NCBI GenBank assembly: GCA_900208305.1
Contig: OAPG01000020.1
Location: 372,001-436,000 of the forward strand
Length of the DNA: 64,000 bases
Origin: Melanopsichium pennsylvanicum
Lineage: Eukaryota > Basidiomycota > Ustilaginomycetes > Ustilaginales
Direction: 5' to 3'
In this document: piece after piece, positions 22,529 through 32,922 of the stretch
How positions within the stretch are numbered: the stretch's first letter is position 1
How the letters are laid out: the number at the start of each line of letters is the position of its first letter
Translations under genes and position numbers: made by a program
Notes under the pieces: generated by a model
What the model was told of the DNA's origin: nothing
What the model saw: only the letters and a program-made list of their open reading frames with translations
Database searches by the model: none

Positions 22529-25500
22529 ATGTCGGCTCTCCCTCCTCATCCACTCCACCAGTCCATGATGAGGCCTATTTCACCTGGCGCGTCCAGCCTC
22601 TCATCCGACTCGGCCGCACGCAAGATCGCTCCTAACGCCGTAGAGGCACCCAATTGTCCTATTGCATGGGGCGCATGGCTTCGCAAATACCAGAATGGCA
22701 GCTGGTGCGAGCACGTCGCTCCAGAGCCGTCAGTGGTTCCCAAAAATGCACCTCCCAATTCTACCAACTCCTCTGCTGTTGCAGATTTGAACCACCCTAC
22801 CCTTACTGGCCCTGCAGATCCCAGCGCGTCAGTTCCCATACCCTCATCTCACACTCGCACCCCTTCAGCCAAGCTCTGCCAGCCTTTCAAGCTCTCGAAA
22901 GCTTACCGATACGTCAAGCTCGACTCAGACTCCACGATCGAGTCCATGGAGTTTTACAAAAAGAATGGTTGGCTCGCTGCTCCGCCCTTGCCGCGCCGAC
23001 AGCATCGTCGTGTGGCCGAGGCGCTCCGCCGTCACGGTCTCACAAGCGCGCAGGAACGCGAGGCTCTCATGCTCTACATCAAGCATGCCAAAGCTGTCTT
23101 CAAGTGCCAGTACGCCTCGTTCATGGTCGAGAGCCCTGACGAGGCCTATATGCTCATTCTTGCTCAACAGGGTGGTGACTCAACCGTCCACATGGTCCCA
23201 CGCTCGGTCACTTTGTGCTCGCACGCTATGCTACTGCCCGAGGATGAGGTGCTCGTCGTCAACAACACGAACAACGACTGGCGATTCCGTTCTTGCCCCT
23301 CTACTCTTGCCGGCACAGTCACCAATGCCCATGGTAAGCCCATGAACTTCTACGCTTCCGCCCCGCTCTTCCTCTCGTATAGTCTCCACGGCATCGAAGG
23401 TCGAGTCCAAGTTGGTCGTCTCTGCATCATGGACGAGAAACCTCGCGAAGACTTCGGCGAGGCCGATGCTGAGCTTCTCTACGCTATAGGAAGGATGTCG
23501 GGCGATGCACTAGAAAAGGAATTCCAAAGTGCCAAGAATGCCAAAGCTGCAGAGATGCAGCAGCGCACTGGCTATTTGATCCGCTCCGTGGAGGAGACTC
23601 AATTGCACGCGCAGCATCGTCACTTTAACTCTTTCAAATCCAGCAGTGAAGATTCAGCCGACGGCTTCAATCGATACTCGCTCGTCGTGTTCGAGCGTGC
23701 ATGTAAAGAGATGAAGGACTGCCTTGGAGCAGCAGCTGTGGCCGCTTTCGATGTCGGCAACTTCCGCTTCAGGCGTTCGTCGACCAAGAGCGTCTCTCCT
23801 CGCAATTCAACTGCAGTCTCTCGCGCTCCGCTGCCAGCATGGCAGCATTTGGACGCATCCGATCTCAACGACCCCATCACCCCGCCATCCGAATCGATCT
23901 CATCGCCCACCATCATTGACCCGGACTCGCCCATGATCTCACCAAGGATGAGTCGCAATCTATCGACAAATCAAGCTGGCACTCGCCTGGATGTCATCGA
24001 TCTTCGAGAGGGTTCCCCTCCACCCAGCCTTATCAGCTTCAGTGGTCCTGACGAGTGCCGACCCCACTTGCCGCAAGACATTGAGCGCCTCAAGATCAAC
24101 TTCGCCGGTCCTTTGGCGCAAATGGCTGCAGACACCAACATGAATATTCGCTGCAAGTTTTACCGTCGTCAAACGGATTCGTCGATCTCGTCCGATGACG
24201 AGGACGACGATGAATTCGCTTCTTCATCGCGCGACGTCAAGGATCCTTGGGCGGATATTCTGCCGCTGGATAATCGGATAAGCTCGTACGCAGTTTGCGT
24301 GTCCTACAATCGCGCCAAAGCGCGTCCAGGCATCATGTTCCTCATCATGTTCACTGATCAAGTCTGCTTCGATCAGCAAGAAACCTACTTTGTCGAGAGC
24401 ACGACGCAAATCTCACTGGGAAGCTTGCTTCGTCAAAAGCTCTCCGAAGTGGACTTCTTCCAGGCTGAGTTCTTGCGCCACGTTCAGCACAACCTCAGAA
24501 CACCACTGCATGGTGCGCTGGGCGCTGTCGAGTATCTGCGAGCGGCGATCAACAACGGCGACGACCAAGATGCGCTCAAGATCGATCTGTCCGCCGATGG
24601 GGTCTTGGCCACTTTGCTCGAGTCAATCTCCTTGTCGGGTCTCACGCTCAATTCGTACATTGACGATCTGCTCAGTTTTCAGAATCTCTCGGGCCTCAAG
24701 ACAGGCATCACTCCGTCTCCCAAACGTGCTTCGACCGACATTGTCAAGGTTGTCGAATCCGTAGCCGATGAGGAGTGGGAGTTTGCCCAGCGTCTCGATC
24801 TTCAATCGCGTAACCTAGAGATCGACTCGTTCCAGGCGCATGATGGTCCGCTTTCAGGGGTCGAGCTCATCATCAAAGCGGCTTCTGATGTTCGCGAATG
24901 CGAGTGGATCGTCGACGTCAAGTCGTTGCAGGACGTGGTACGAAAGGTGGTGTCCAACGCCATCCGTTTTACTCAGCAAGGCTACGTTGAGATCACGATC
25001 AGGACGGCTGCTCCAGGAGCTCTTGACCAGGCTGAGATCGACCTGTCTGATGGCTACGCTGCCATTGAGATCGAAGTCGCCGACACGGGAGTCGGCATGA
25101 CCAAAGATTTCTGCACAAACCAGCTAACTCGACCTTTCAGCAAAGGTGATTCGTTCCGCGATGGCATTGGTCTCGGCATGACCATTGTGTCCTCAACACT
25201 GCAAAAGTACGGTGGTAAGCTCTTGGTCGCGTCGGAGCTCAATTTGGGAACGCGGGTGACCATGTGCATACCTCTTCAGCGCGGGGCAGCGCAATACGGT
25301 CGCAACGGTTCTGCGTCCAGCACGTTGCCGCCTAGGGTCGCTGTTTCCAAGATGGCGTACTACGGCTTCGAGACACGAGGATTGCGTCGCCTTGCCAACG
25401 CGATCTGCCACCACTTTAGTCGCACAGAAGGCATCGAGCTGACTCACAACTACGCTGAAGCCGACTGCATCGTTTTGCCTGAACGTGCAGCCTCGATGGT

Positions 25501-26392
25501 GGATGAGGGTGATCAGCCTCTGCTTTCGCAAATCAAGCCGAGCGCTAGATTTGTGGTCATCAGCTCATCGCACTTGATCAAAGCGAAGGGTGTTGAAAAA
25601 TTGGACGGAAGGGCACTGCTGCCACTGCCCATGCCACACGGGCCAAGCTCGCTTCGACTCATGGAGACCTTCTTGTCGGAAGAGGACCCATTGGTGATCC
25701 ATATGGCTAACCAGGTCCGAATGAACTCGCAGCATCGAGTGAGTGTGACTGAACTCGGCATCCTCAATGACACACGAAGGGCTTCAGGGCATCGCCATAC
25801 TGCTTCTGATGCCTCTCGCACATTAGGTGGAGATGCATCTCGTGCTACCAACGGAGAGCTCCAAATTTCGATTCCGCAGGCTACGGACGGCAGCAAAGTC
25901 AACGGTGTCTCGTCTCAGCTTAAACATGTGCAAGAAGAGACGCTTCAACCAACCAAAAAAGCGCCGTCCAAGATTGGTACCTCTGGCTTGCCTCTTGGGA
26001 AGGACGAGTTTCGAGTTCTTATCGTGGAAGACAACCCGATCAACATGAAACTCCTCACGACTCTTTGCAAGCGTCTTGACATTCGGTTTGAGGAAGCACA
26101 CGATGGAGCCGAGGCGGTTGCGAAGTTCATCTCTTTCCGACCCTCGGTGGTGCTACTGGACATCTCGTTGCCGATTCAGGACGGATTTGAGGCATGCTCT
26201 CAGATGAGAGCGCACAATTATCCAAGTTTCATTGTAGCAGTCACTGCGCTTAGTTCGGAAGAGGACAAGGCGAGAGGAATCGAAGTGTGTGGCATGGACG
26301 CTTGGATGACCAAGCCGGTGTCTCCAAGGCAGCTTAAAGGGGATTTAGAAGTTTGGAGGAAGGAGTTTGAAAAGAAGAAAGGGCTCGTTTGA
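22529..26392 (+). CDS. GAF-domain hybrid histidine kinase with C-terminal receiver
   Basis: A 1287-residue soluble hybrid histidine kinase. After a disordered N-terminus, a GAF-like domain occupies about 170-335. The phospho-acceptor H-box is FLRHVQHNLRTPLHG (His near 653), followed by the N-box VVRKVVSNAIRF (about 808), G1 ADTGVGM (about 851) and G2 DGIGLGMTIV (about 875). The receiver domain starts with FRVLIVEDNPINM (about 1160), the phospho-acceptor Asp is in VVLLDISLP (about 1210), and the conserved Thr and Lys are in AVTALSS and MTKPVSP. No transmembrane segments are seen. It should signal through a histidine phosphotransfer protein to a response regulator. The first ATG in frame is 22529. 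I cannot assign the fungal kinase group. Confidence 0.95.
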   Translation: MSALPPHPLHQSMMRPISPGASSLSSDSAARKIAPNAVEAPNCPIAWGAWLRKYQNGSWCEHVAPEPSVVPKNAPPNSTNSSAVADLNHPTLTGPADPSASVPIPSSHTRTPSAKLCQPFKLSKAYRYVKLDSDSTIESMEFYKKNGWLAAPPLPRRQHRRVAEALRRHGLTSAQEREALMLYIKHAKAVFKCQYASFMVESPDEAYMLILAQQGGDSTVHMVPRSVTLCSHAMLLPEDEVLVVNNTNNDWRFRSCPSTLAGTVTNAHGKPMNFYASAPLFLSYSLHGIEGRVQVGRLCIMDEKPREDFGEADAELLYAIGRMSGDALEKEFQSAKNAKAAEMQQRTGYLIRSVEETQLHAQHRHFNSFKSSSEDSADGFNRYSLVVFERACKEMKDCLGAAAVAAFDVGNFRFRRSSTKSVSPRNSTAVSRAPLPAWQHLDASDLNDPITPPSESISSPTIIDPDSPMISPRMSRNLSTNQAGTRLDVIDLREGSPPPSLISFSGPDECRPHLPQDIERLKINFAGPLAQMAADTNMNIRCKFYRRQTDSSISSDDEDDDEFASSSRDVKDPWADILPLDNRISSYAVCVSYNRAKARPGIMFLIMFTDQVCFDQQETYFVESTTQISLGSLLRQKLSEVDFFQAEFLRHVQHNLRTPLHGALGAVEYLRAAINNGDDQDALKIDLSADGVLATLLESISLSGLTLNSYIDDLLSFQNLSGLKTGITPSPKRASTDIVKVVESVADEEWEFAQRLDLQSRNLEIDSFQAHDGPLSGVELIIKAASDVRECEWIVDVKSLQDVVRKVVSNAIRFTQQGYVEITIRTAAPGALDQAEIDLSDGYAAIEIEVADTGVGMTKDFCTNQLTRPFSKGDSFRDGIGLGMTIVSSTLQKYGGKLLVASELNLGTRVTMCIPLQRGAAQYGRNGSASSTLPPRVAVSKMAYYGFETRGLRRLANAICHHFSRTEGIELTHNYAEADCIVLPERAASMVDEGDQPLLSQIKPSARFVVISSSHLIKAKGVEKLDGRALLPLPMPHGPSSLRLMETFLSEEDPLVIHMANQVRMNSQHRVSVTELGILNDTRRASGHRHTASDASRTLGGDASRATNGELQISIPQATDGSKVNGVSSQLKHVQEETLQPTKKAPSKIGTSGLPLGKDEFRVLIVEDNPINMKLLTTLCKRLDIRFEEAHDGAEAVAKFISFRPSVVLLDISLPIQDGFEACSQMRAHNYPSFIVAVTALSSEEDKARGIEVCGMDAWMTKPVSPRQLKGDLEVWRKEFEKKKGLV

Positions 26393-27342
26393 GCCAAAAA
26401 TCTAAGGTTTGTAGTTTCCTTTTTTTTAGCAGCTCTTGTCAACCTCAAGAAATGTTGCTTGTCCTTAGCTGTGATCATCCCTGTCACCTCCTTTTACGCA
26501 CGTCTTTGCTTTTCGCTTTCAAACGTTACAGACACTTTTGTGGGATTTGGGAGCATTTGAATGGGATTTTGCATCACCATTATTATTTTGCTATTGGTAT
26601 TTTTGTGATATCAAAGTTGCTATTTCACTTGTTATTTTTTTTTTCTTTCTTTTTGTAGGGTGGGGTTTTTTCTTTTTTTCTTTTCAATTTTATGTCACCG
26701 ACGATGCGTACCTTTTTTTTTTTTTTTTAATTGTCTGGTTACGTTCTATTTTTTTTTGGGTGTGTGTGTGAGTTTGAGTTATTTTAAAGGAGAAAAGTTG
26801 ATTTGATTGTAAGTTGTAGTAAATCATGATAATTGTTTTCATGAATTGAGGTAAGGTAATGAATAACTTCTTTTTTTTTGAAATGTACAATCTATTGTGA
26901 TTGGAATAATATTAACAGTCTTTTTTTCGTTCTGTTGGTAAGTTTTCGCATTATTCAATCAGAACATACGTAGGAAGCAATCAAAGAAGTCAAGGGATTA
27001 TTTCCCTTTTTGGCAAGGTTGACTCGTATAAAAGCAAAATTAAAGGTTAAAAAGTGATCATGATCATAGTAGTCAATTTCAAGGTGATCGTGAAGATGTA
27101 TAAATAAATAAAAAAAAAAAGAATAAAAAAGGAGGGGAAAGAAAGAGGTCTTGGAGAATCTCCAAATTCGTTTCGCCAACGATGGTTGTAAAATTATTGT
27201 ATATATGCCTATCTGCAACGATGCTTTCTTTGTGACATAACTTAATAAAAATCCTTCTTTTTCTTTCCTTTTTTTTTTCTCATTCGATTCAGTTCAAGTA
27301 TGCCATATAAATATGTATAAATGATTTTTTATTTTTATATTT
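26393..27342. other. AT-rich intergenic region
   Basis: Downstream of the hybrid kinase and of MBF1 (tail to tail). Long poly-T runs at about 26630-26760 and A-runs at about 27105-27130. No gene or RNA recognised; a TATAAAAG word at 27028 has no gene near it and is probably chance. Confidence 0.5.
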
Positions 27343-27804
27343 TTACTTCTTCTTAGGTCCACCTAGGGGAGTGCCAATATCCTTTCCCCTCAATTTCACA
27401 CCCAATGCCCTCTCCAACTTTGCCAGGATTTGAGGATTAGGGATGGCTTTACCCGATTCATATTCTTGAACCACTTGGGGTTTTTCGTTGATCTTGGTAG
27501 CCAGATCTTTTTGGGTTAGACCTTTTGCTTGACGTGATTGACCAATGGTCTTACCTACGGTGGGAGCAACTTTGGGTGGAGGAGCTACTTCGTTTTCTCG
27601 GTCAAGTTTAGCAATACGTTGATGATCAGTTCCAATGTGACCTTTGTTGGTTCCAGCTGTTACTTTACGATCATTTTCAGTGATCGCTCCCACTTGCTTA
27701 GCACGTTCATAAGCTGTGGGTCCACCACCAACTCCTCCTCCTCCTCCAGATGGTCTTACACCACGTCCAATTACAGTTTTGCTATCCCAATCGGTGTTAG
27801 ACAT
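27343..27804 (-). CDS. MBF1: multiprotein bridging factor 1
   Basis: A 153-residue MBF1. The N-terminal MBF1 domain (MSNTDWDSKTVIGRG at the start; KVTAGTNKGHIGTDHQRIAK at about 67-86) precedes a Cro/C1-type helix-turn-helix (about 93-147; GLTQKDLATKINEKPQVVQEYESG). Family knowledge: transcriptional coactivator bridging bZIP factors and TBP, and a ribosome-associated factor that protects reading frame at collided ribosomes. ATG 27804 is used because the protein then begins in the family manner; the open frame continues upstream to 27870 without family-like sequence. Gly-rich linker at about 20-28. Confidence 0.96.
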   Translation of the reverse strand: MSNTDWDSKTVIGRGVRPSGGGGGVGGGPTAYERAKQVGAITENDRKVTAGTNKGHIGTDHQRIAKLDRENEVAPPPKVAPTVGKTIGQSRQAKGLTQKDLATKINEKPQVVQEYESGKAIPNPQILAKLERALGVKLRGKDIGTPLGGPKKK

Positions 27805-28421
27805 CTTGTGATATTTTTGTATGCGTTTCTGGATTGCTTTCAAAGATAAACCAACGAAAAAGGGTCCCAAGAAAGATTCGGTATTGCGTGGTTGGTTTTA
27901 AGAAGATGACAATATGATATGATGGTGGTATATACGAAAATTGTGTCAACAAAGGCTCAACACAATTACTTGTCTTTGCGACCAATGCTCAGCTTTCCCC
28001 TGCAATCCTCGTGTGACGAGAGCTTGCTTCTTCTTCCAAGCTGTACGTTCAAGTGCTGAGCCCGTGCACTCCCACCCAAACAAGTCAAGTCATCAACTCG
28101 GCCTCCACCACAATTTTTTTAAGCTTACATAAGCACAAAGCTATGTCAACCTCGCAGCTGCCCAACACGGTCTTCCACGTCTTTCCGCGCTTTTCCAGCG
28201 GGGGGAAAAAAAAAAGAAGAAGAAAAAAAAGGATTTTGCCAGTATGGTTGTACTTTTTTTTTTTTTTGTCTCGGTATAACAATGCTACACGGTCAACCTC
28301 CAAATTCACCCAGCACATGCTCAACCTTCTCGCACCGTAACACATTAACACAATATACAACATGCTGGACCGAGTAGACTCAATGATAGCAAAAATCGAT
28401 TACGACGCAATGAAGAAAAGG
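27805..28421. other. intergenic region, MBF1 leader
   Basis: Upstream of MBF1 and downstream of the CaMKK-like gene (both minus). Contains homopolymer runs near 28205-28265. No gene seen. Confidence 0.5.
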
Positions 28422-31112
28422 CTAGACTGTGACTGTTTGCTTTTCTACCTCGCTCTCACTATCTTGTTGCTCTCCAACTTCTTCCTCCTTCCCCTGTCTC
28501 AGGGTGTGAGTCTTGAAGTACGGATTCTCGTCCTTCCTATTGCTCCCCTCGTGCTCGTACTCATCACCGTCATCGTCAGAATGACCACATTGCTTGTACA
28601 CACCCGCGGCGCCTGGCGGTGTCTTGATCGTCTCGGTCACGGGTGACTTGAACGTCGGCTGATCCGGCAAAAGTTTGGGCTTGGGCTTGGGCTTTTTCTT
28701 GCCAAATGATGCTGCACGTTCTTGCAATGTCTTGGCCCTCTGTGGCTCATCTCTCGTTGCTTCAGGGTCTTTGCTCTCTTGGTTTCCAAACAACACTTCT
28801 CCCCTTCGCTTTCCCTCTTTTCCCTCCCGCTGTTGCGCTCCCTCTTTGCCGCAAGAGAAATGCTCCTTTTGGTGCTCGAGCATCATGTTGCACAGCTGCG
28901 AGGCAATAGCTTCGTCTGGTTTGGACGTGTCTTGCGTGTAGTCGGTCGATGTGTCACTGCGGCTGCTGGTGTTATGACTTGAGGTACCATGCGAGCGCGA
29001 CATGGATTTTGAGTAGCACTCATCGGTGGGCTCATCACGTCGGGTGAAGGCATGAGGCAAGCAAGCGTCTTCGAAGATGGGTGAAGCAAACATTTCAGGC
29101 GTGGAAGAACGCGGCGAGTCCATGGTGATGATTGGTGGTCCATTCATGTCTTCTGGTTTTGGGTTGTGCAACGTGGCGATCGGACCAGAGCGGTTGCGTC
29201 GAAGAGGACCATTTCCATCAGGTTCTTCCTGGGCAAGTTCAAAGGTTTGCATCTGAGGCGACTCAAACATTTGCGCAGCGGCTGTTTTTAACTCTTGGAT
29301 CTCTTCTTTGCGATCGCCCCTGTCTTTGCTATCTCGCGCGTCGTCGCTTGAATTCTTCTCACGCGATCCGGGCGTTGGAGTCTCCTCCTTGATCGTTGCC
29401 ACGTCCCCAGCCGGATTCTGTGCTGCATCATCATCATCAACACCACCGGCTTGGGTGTTGGATCGGCCAGGCTTGTCAGGACTAGATGTGGATGGTGGGA
29501 ACCAGCTGCTGTCGTGGTTGCTGCCCCCCGATGTGGATCGCGACGCTTCTTTGCGAGCTCTCTGCATAGACCCACCTTTCTTGAATCGAGAAATCGCGCG
29601 TGCAAATGTGAAAATGTTGGTGATCTTGCAAATAGCGCAGTCAAGATCCTCGTCGGTGATCTCGGACACCACCTTCTCGATATTCTCCTCTCTCGACAGC
29701 AAGATGCCTTTCTCAACAGCCTGCGTCCATGGATGTTGACGCATCTTGGACACAGTGATTCGCTCTTCTGGGTCCTTTGCGAGCATCCTGTGCAGGAGAT
29801 CTTTGAGGTCATCAGAAAGGTGATCCGGATATTCGGGCTCTTCGTTTTTGATCGCCTCGTACATTGCGTAAAAGTTGTCCTTGTTGAATGGAAGGTGACC
29901 GACCACCATGCAATACAGAGTGACGCCGAACGACCAGATGTCATCTGCCTTTCCGTGGTACTCTTGATGGCCGGCGGTGCAGAGTTCGGGGCTCATGAAT
30001 GCGGGGCTGCCTGCTGACTTTTGCATGGTGTCATCGCCAGGTTTGAAGAACATTTCAGACACGCCAAAGTCGACGATCTTGCAGGTTTTGCGGTCGTCGC
30101 TGAGCAGGATGTTGTCTGGCTTGATGTCTCTATGGACGATTTCGTTCTCGTGGAGGTATTCGATGCCCATGAGTATCTGCACGAAATAAAGCCGGGCAAT
30201 ATCCTCAGGCAGGGGCTCGACACTTTCTTTGAGCTTGACATCGATGACAGTGCCATCTGGGCAGTACTCAAACACCATGTAGAGGCTGTCTTTTGTCGGA
30301 TCATCCAGCACCTCGAAGAGCTTGACCACATGGGGGTGGTGGAGCTTCTTCAAGATAGCAATCTCGTGCCGAATGTGTGTCAGAGGGTCCTTGAGCTCAT
30401 CTTCTTCGCCTTTCTTGGGATCTTTTGCTTTGACCGGCTCGCTACGATTTTCTACATCGTTGCAATTAAACTCAGCTCTTGCACGGGGACCTGCGCCTCT
30501 GCCAGGTTTACGGAGGTTGACAGCGCGATGTGTCTTTCGCAATCGAGTCTTGCCGAACTCTTTGACCGCGAATCGAACACTAGGGTCTTCGGTGAGGATG
30601 GCCTTGCGCACGGTTCCGTAAGCGCCCCTGCCGATAACATCTGTGATCTTGTACTGATTGATGATGCGCGACCCATCTTCCATGTCTCTGCTCTTAGCAT
30701 TGAGCGTCTCGCGGTACTCGTGAGACGACGTTCTTGACATGGATCGGGAGGGAGGTGGGTGTTGTTCCGAGCCGGGTACACCTAGCGAGGAGCTGGAAGC
30801 GGTCGACCAACTGCGCACGGTGGATTGGCGCTGATGCTGATGCTGGTGCTGATGCGCATGTGCATGCGCATGCGAATGAGAAGGCGAAGCAGAGATACCG
30901 CGAGGATGTGAGTGAGAGTGCGAATGAGCAGAAGCATCTGGTCGAGGTGACTGCGTTTTTTCGCGCCGGGATGTCAAATGCGATTCGCTCGGACCTGCCG
31001 ATGCTTGCTGATTGGACTGCGGCAGCTGCGCCGACAAAGGTTTGCTTCCGTGTTCCATAAAGGATGGCAGCTGGTCATCGTCTTCGGGTGATCCCGAAAT
31101 AAATTGCGACAT
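28422..31112 (-). CDS. CaMKK-type Ser/Thr protein kinase (Ssp1/Elm1-like)
   Basis: A 896-residue kinase from ATG 31112. The kinase domain spans about 150-460: GRGAYGTV glycine loop, VKEFGK catalytic lysine, HRDIKPDN near 327, DFGVSE near 347 and SPAFMSPE activation-loop end. Between the lysine and helix C is a roughly 55-residue Arg/Pro/Lys-rich insert, then IRHEIAILKKLHHPHVVKLFEVLDD; this placement matches the RP insert of CaMKK kinases, and the closest known fungal members are Ssp1/Elm1/Tos3, which activate AMPK. The N-terminus is Ser/His-rich with HSHSHSH and HAHAHAHQHQHQHQ runs; the C-terminus of about 430 residues is disordered and charged. The open frame continues 12 codons upstream only from a TTG. 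Confidence 0.93.
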   Translation of the reverse strand: MSQFISGSPEDDDQLPSFMEHGSKPLSAQLPQSNQQASAGPSESHLTSRREKTQSPRPDASAHSHSHSHPRGISASPSHSHAHAHAHQHQHQHQRQSTVRSWSTASSSSLGVPGSEQHPPPSRSMSRTSSHEYRETLNAKSRDMEDGSRIINQYKITDVIGRGAYGTVRKAILTEDPSVRFAVKEFGKTRLRKTHRAVNLRKPGRGAGPRARAEFNCNDVENRSEPVKAKDPKKGEEDELKDPLTHIRHEIAILKKLHHPHVVKLFEVLDDPTKDSLYMVFEYCPDGTVIDVKLKESVEPLPEDIARLYFVQILMGIEYLHENEIVHRDIKPDNILLSDDRKTCKIVDFGVSEMFFKPGDDTMQKSAGSPAFMSPELCTAGHQEYHGKADDIWSFGVTLYCMVVGHLPFNKDNFYAMYEAIKNEEPEYPDHLSDDLKDLLHRMLAKDPEERITVSKMRQHPWTQAVEKGILLSREENIEKVVSEITDEDLDCAICKITNIFTFARAISRFKKGGSMQRARKEASRSTSGGSNHDSSWFPPSTSSPDKPGRSNTQAGGVDDDDAAQNPAGDVATIKEETPTPGSREKNSSDDARDSKDRGDRKEEIQELKTAAAQMFESPQMQTFELAQEEPDGNGPLRRNRSGPIATLHNPKPEDMNGPPIITMDSPRSSTPEMFASPIFEDACLPHAFTRRDEPTDECYSKSMSRSHGTSSHNTSSRSDTSTDYTQDTSKPDEAIASQLCNMMLEHQKEHFSCGKEGAQQREGKEGKRRGEVLFGNQESKDPEATRDEPQRAKTLQERAASFGKKKPKPKPKLLPDQPTFKSPVTETIKTPPGAAGVYKQCGHSDDDGDEYEHEGSNRKDENPYFKTHTLRQGKEEEVGEQQDSESEVEKQTVTV

Positions 31113-32922
31113 GTTAGCTGAGCTTGTGTAGATTGCTGTGAATTCCAAGGCCTAGTCAAAGATGAGAAGACGAGAGTGACCAGGTCGTGCTGAATCGATG
31201 ATTGTCCTGAGCCTGATCGTGCATAAAGGATCAAGCACGGAACAGTGAGGCTTTGAACTGTAGCAAGATTGCTTCAACGTTACACGCGTGCGATTCGGAA
31301 TCAAATGCTCGCCAAGTCTGAATGAACTCGGTCCAGAATTGGGATATGACGGCGCCGGTCGAACCTGTCAGTGATGGTGATGGTGAGTCGATAACCGAGG
31401 ACGAACGGAAGAGGGCACCGCAACGATGAAGACAAGCAAGCAAGGCAGACATGCGCGCTAATTAATGGAGAGTGATAGTTCAGTGTCGGAGGTGAAAAGG
31501 GTCGGAGATGGAAAAGGCGAAATGTGCTGAGACATTACGATACGATACGTACAGCTGGTCCAAGCGGCAAGTGTCGAGCCGCCAATGGGGAGTCCAGAGG
31601 AGTGCAGTTGTGAGTGGGGCGGCATCAGCTATGAGCCTTTACGACAGCAGAATTACGCCCCGAATAATCAATCGGGTGAAAGCTACAGTAGTAACAAACA
31701 ATAATTGCTCGCTGAAAAAGTGATCTGAGACAGCAAGTGCGCAGCGTGGATCGGTTCTTGTGATTCTACGCGTAACCTTAATCTCGTGATCTCGTGATGA
31801 GATTTGATCACCTGCACCTATTATTGTGAATGGGCCTTGAATCTTGCAATTCGCCTTGTTGATGAAACAGAGTTGGCAGAGTGCAGTGAACTTGTCACAT
31901 GTCTGCTTGTCAACTAGATGGTTCGATCATCAAATGCGTTAGCAAAAAGGTCTCACTCGATCTTCTAGTCGACGTGACTCCGTGAGATCCTTGTTTATTC
32001 GGCTTTTGATCTGGCTGCCTTGTGCGCATGTGCCACACTCTGTATCGTGGTTTTAGTCAGTTTTGATCAAAAGAGAATTCAAAGAAGCAGAAATAAACAT
32101 ATAAAAGGCACTCGCTTATCGGGAGCCAATCTGTTTGCATAGTGTATCCTCTCGATCGGACCTCGTGATCAACGTGGCCGCAGCTCGCCTGAATGTCTCA
32201 ATATTGTGATTGCTACTGTACGGTCAGTAGGACCCAGCTTTTGCGTGCCTTTGGCTGTCACATCTTGCACAAATGATCACTTCCGAAATTGTGAAAGATG
32301 GAAGCAGCGGAGGCAGAATGTGTTGTCGGTGTACGGCTCCGGCTATGGAAACCCAGTCACCCATTTGAAAAGGGTGGAGCCGAAGGCAGTAGTATGAGTT
32401 CGTGTACTGTCACTACACTGAGCACAGCAAACCTTGGCTCATGCATGTATATGCAAGCGTGGCATTCTGCAGCCACAGTAAATAATTTAATTGTTGAATT
32501 CCAAATTCCTGCGGCCGAACCATAGGGCAGCTCGTTCTTGCCGCCCGAAACGCTCAGCCGCTTGCAAGTATGTGCGCTTTTAGGCTAAACTTCGGCCTTC
32601 GTTTCTCCACCTCGCACGTGATACGACTGTCACTGTATCGACCAACTGAGCTTTTGACATTTTGACCTGGAAGACACCGCTCCTTCCTTCTCAACCTGTA
32701 CTGTAAATTTACATTACAGAACACGAATCAATTGGTCCACAAGCTTATAGAACTTGCATCAGTCCCTATGATCACACCAACACGTATTACATCTGCTTGC
32801 TGATTCAATACGCGCAATTTTCCGAACAAGCTCGCGAGCGTCACCGAATTTACGGCAGATCACGACGATGAAAATATTCGCAACAACATAATAGAGGTTC
32901 GCAGCCGCCCTCAAAACTCATC
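31113..32922. other. 1.8 kb divergent intergenic region, kinase/F-box protein
   Basis: No gene I can support. Three TACTGTA words (31684, 32214, 32699) and one consensus-like TATA element at 32100. Open frames are all under 80 codons and show no family features. Confidence 0.5.
32100..32107 (+). promoter_or_regulatory. TATA-box-like element without a nearby ORF
   Basis: TATAAAAG in an otherwise mixed context; the next supported start codon (32923) is more than 800 bp downstream. Confidence 0.3.

Noticed and set aside
27028..27035. TATAAAAG between the hybrid kinase and MBF1
   Set aside because: It lies between two gene tails with no frame downstream, so it is probably chance in AT-rich DNA.
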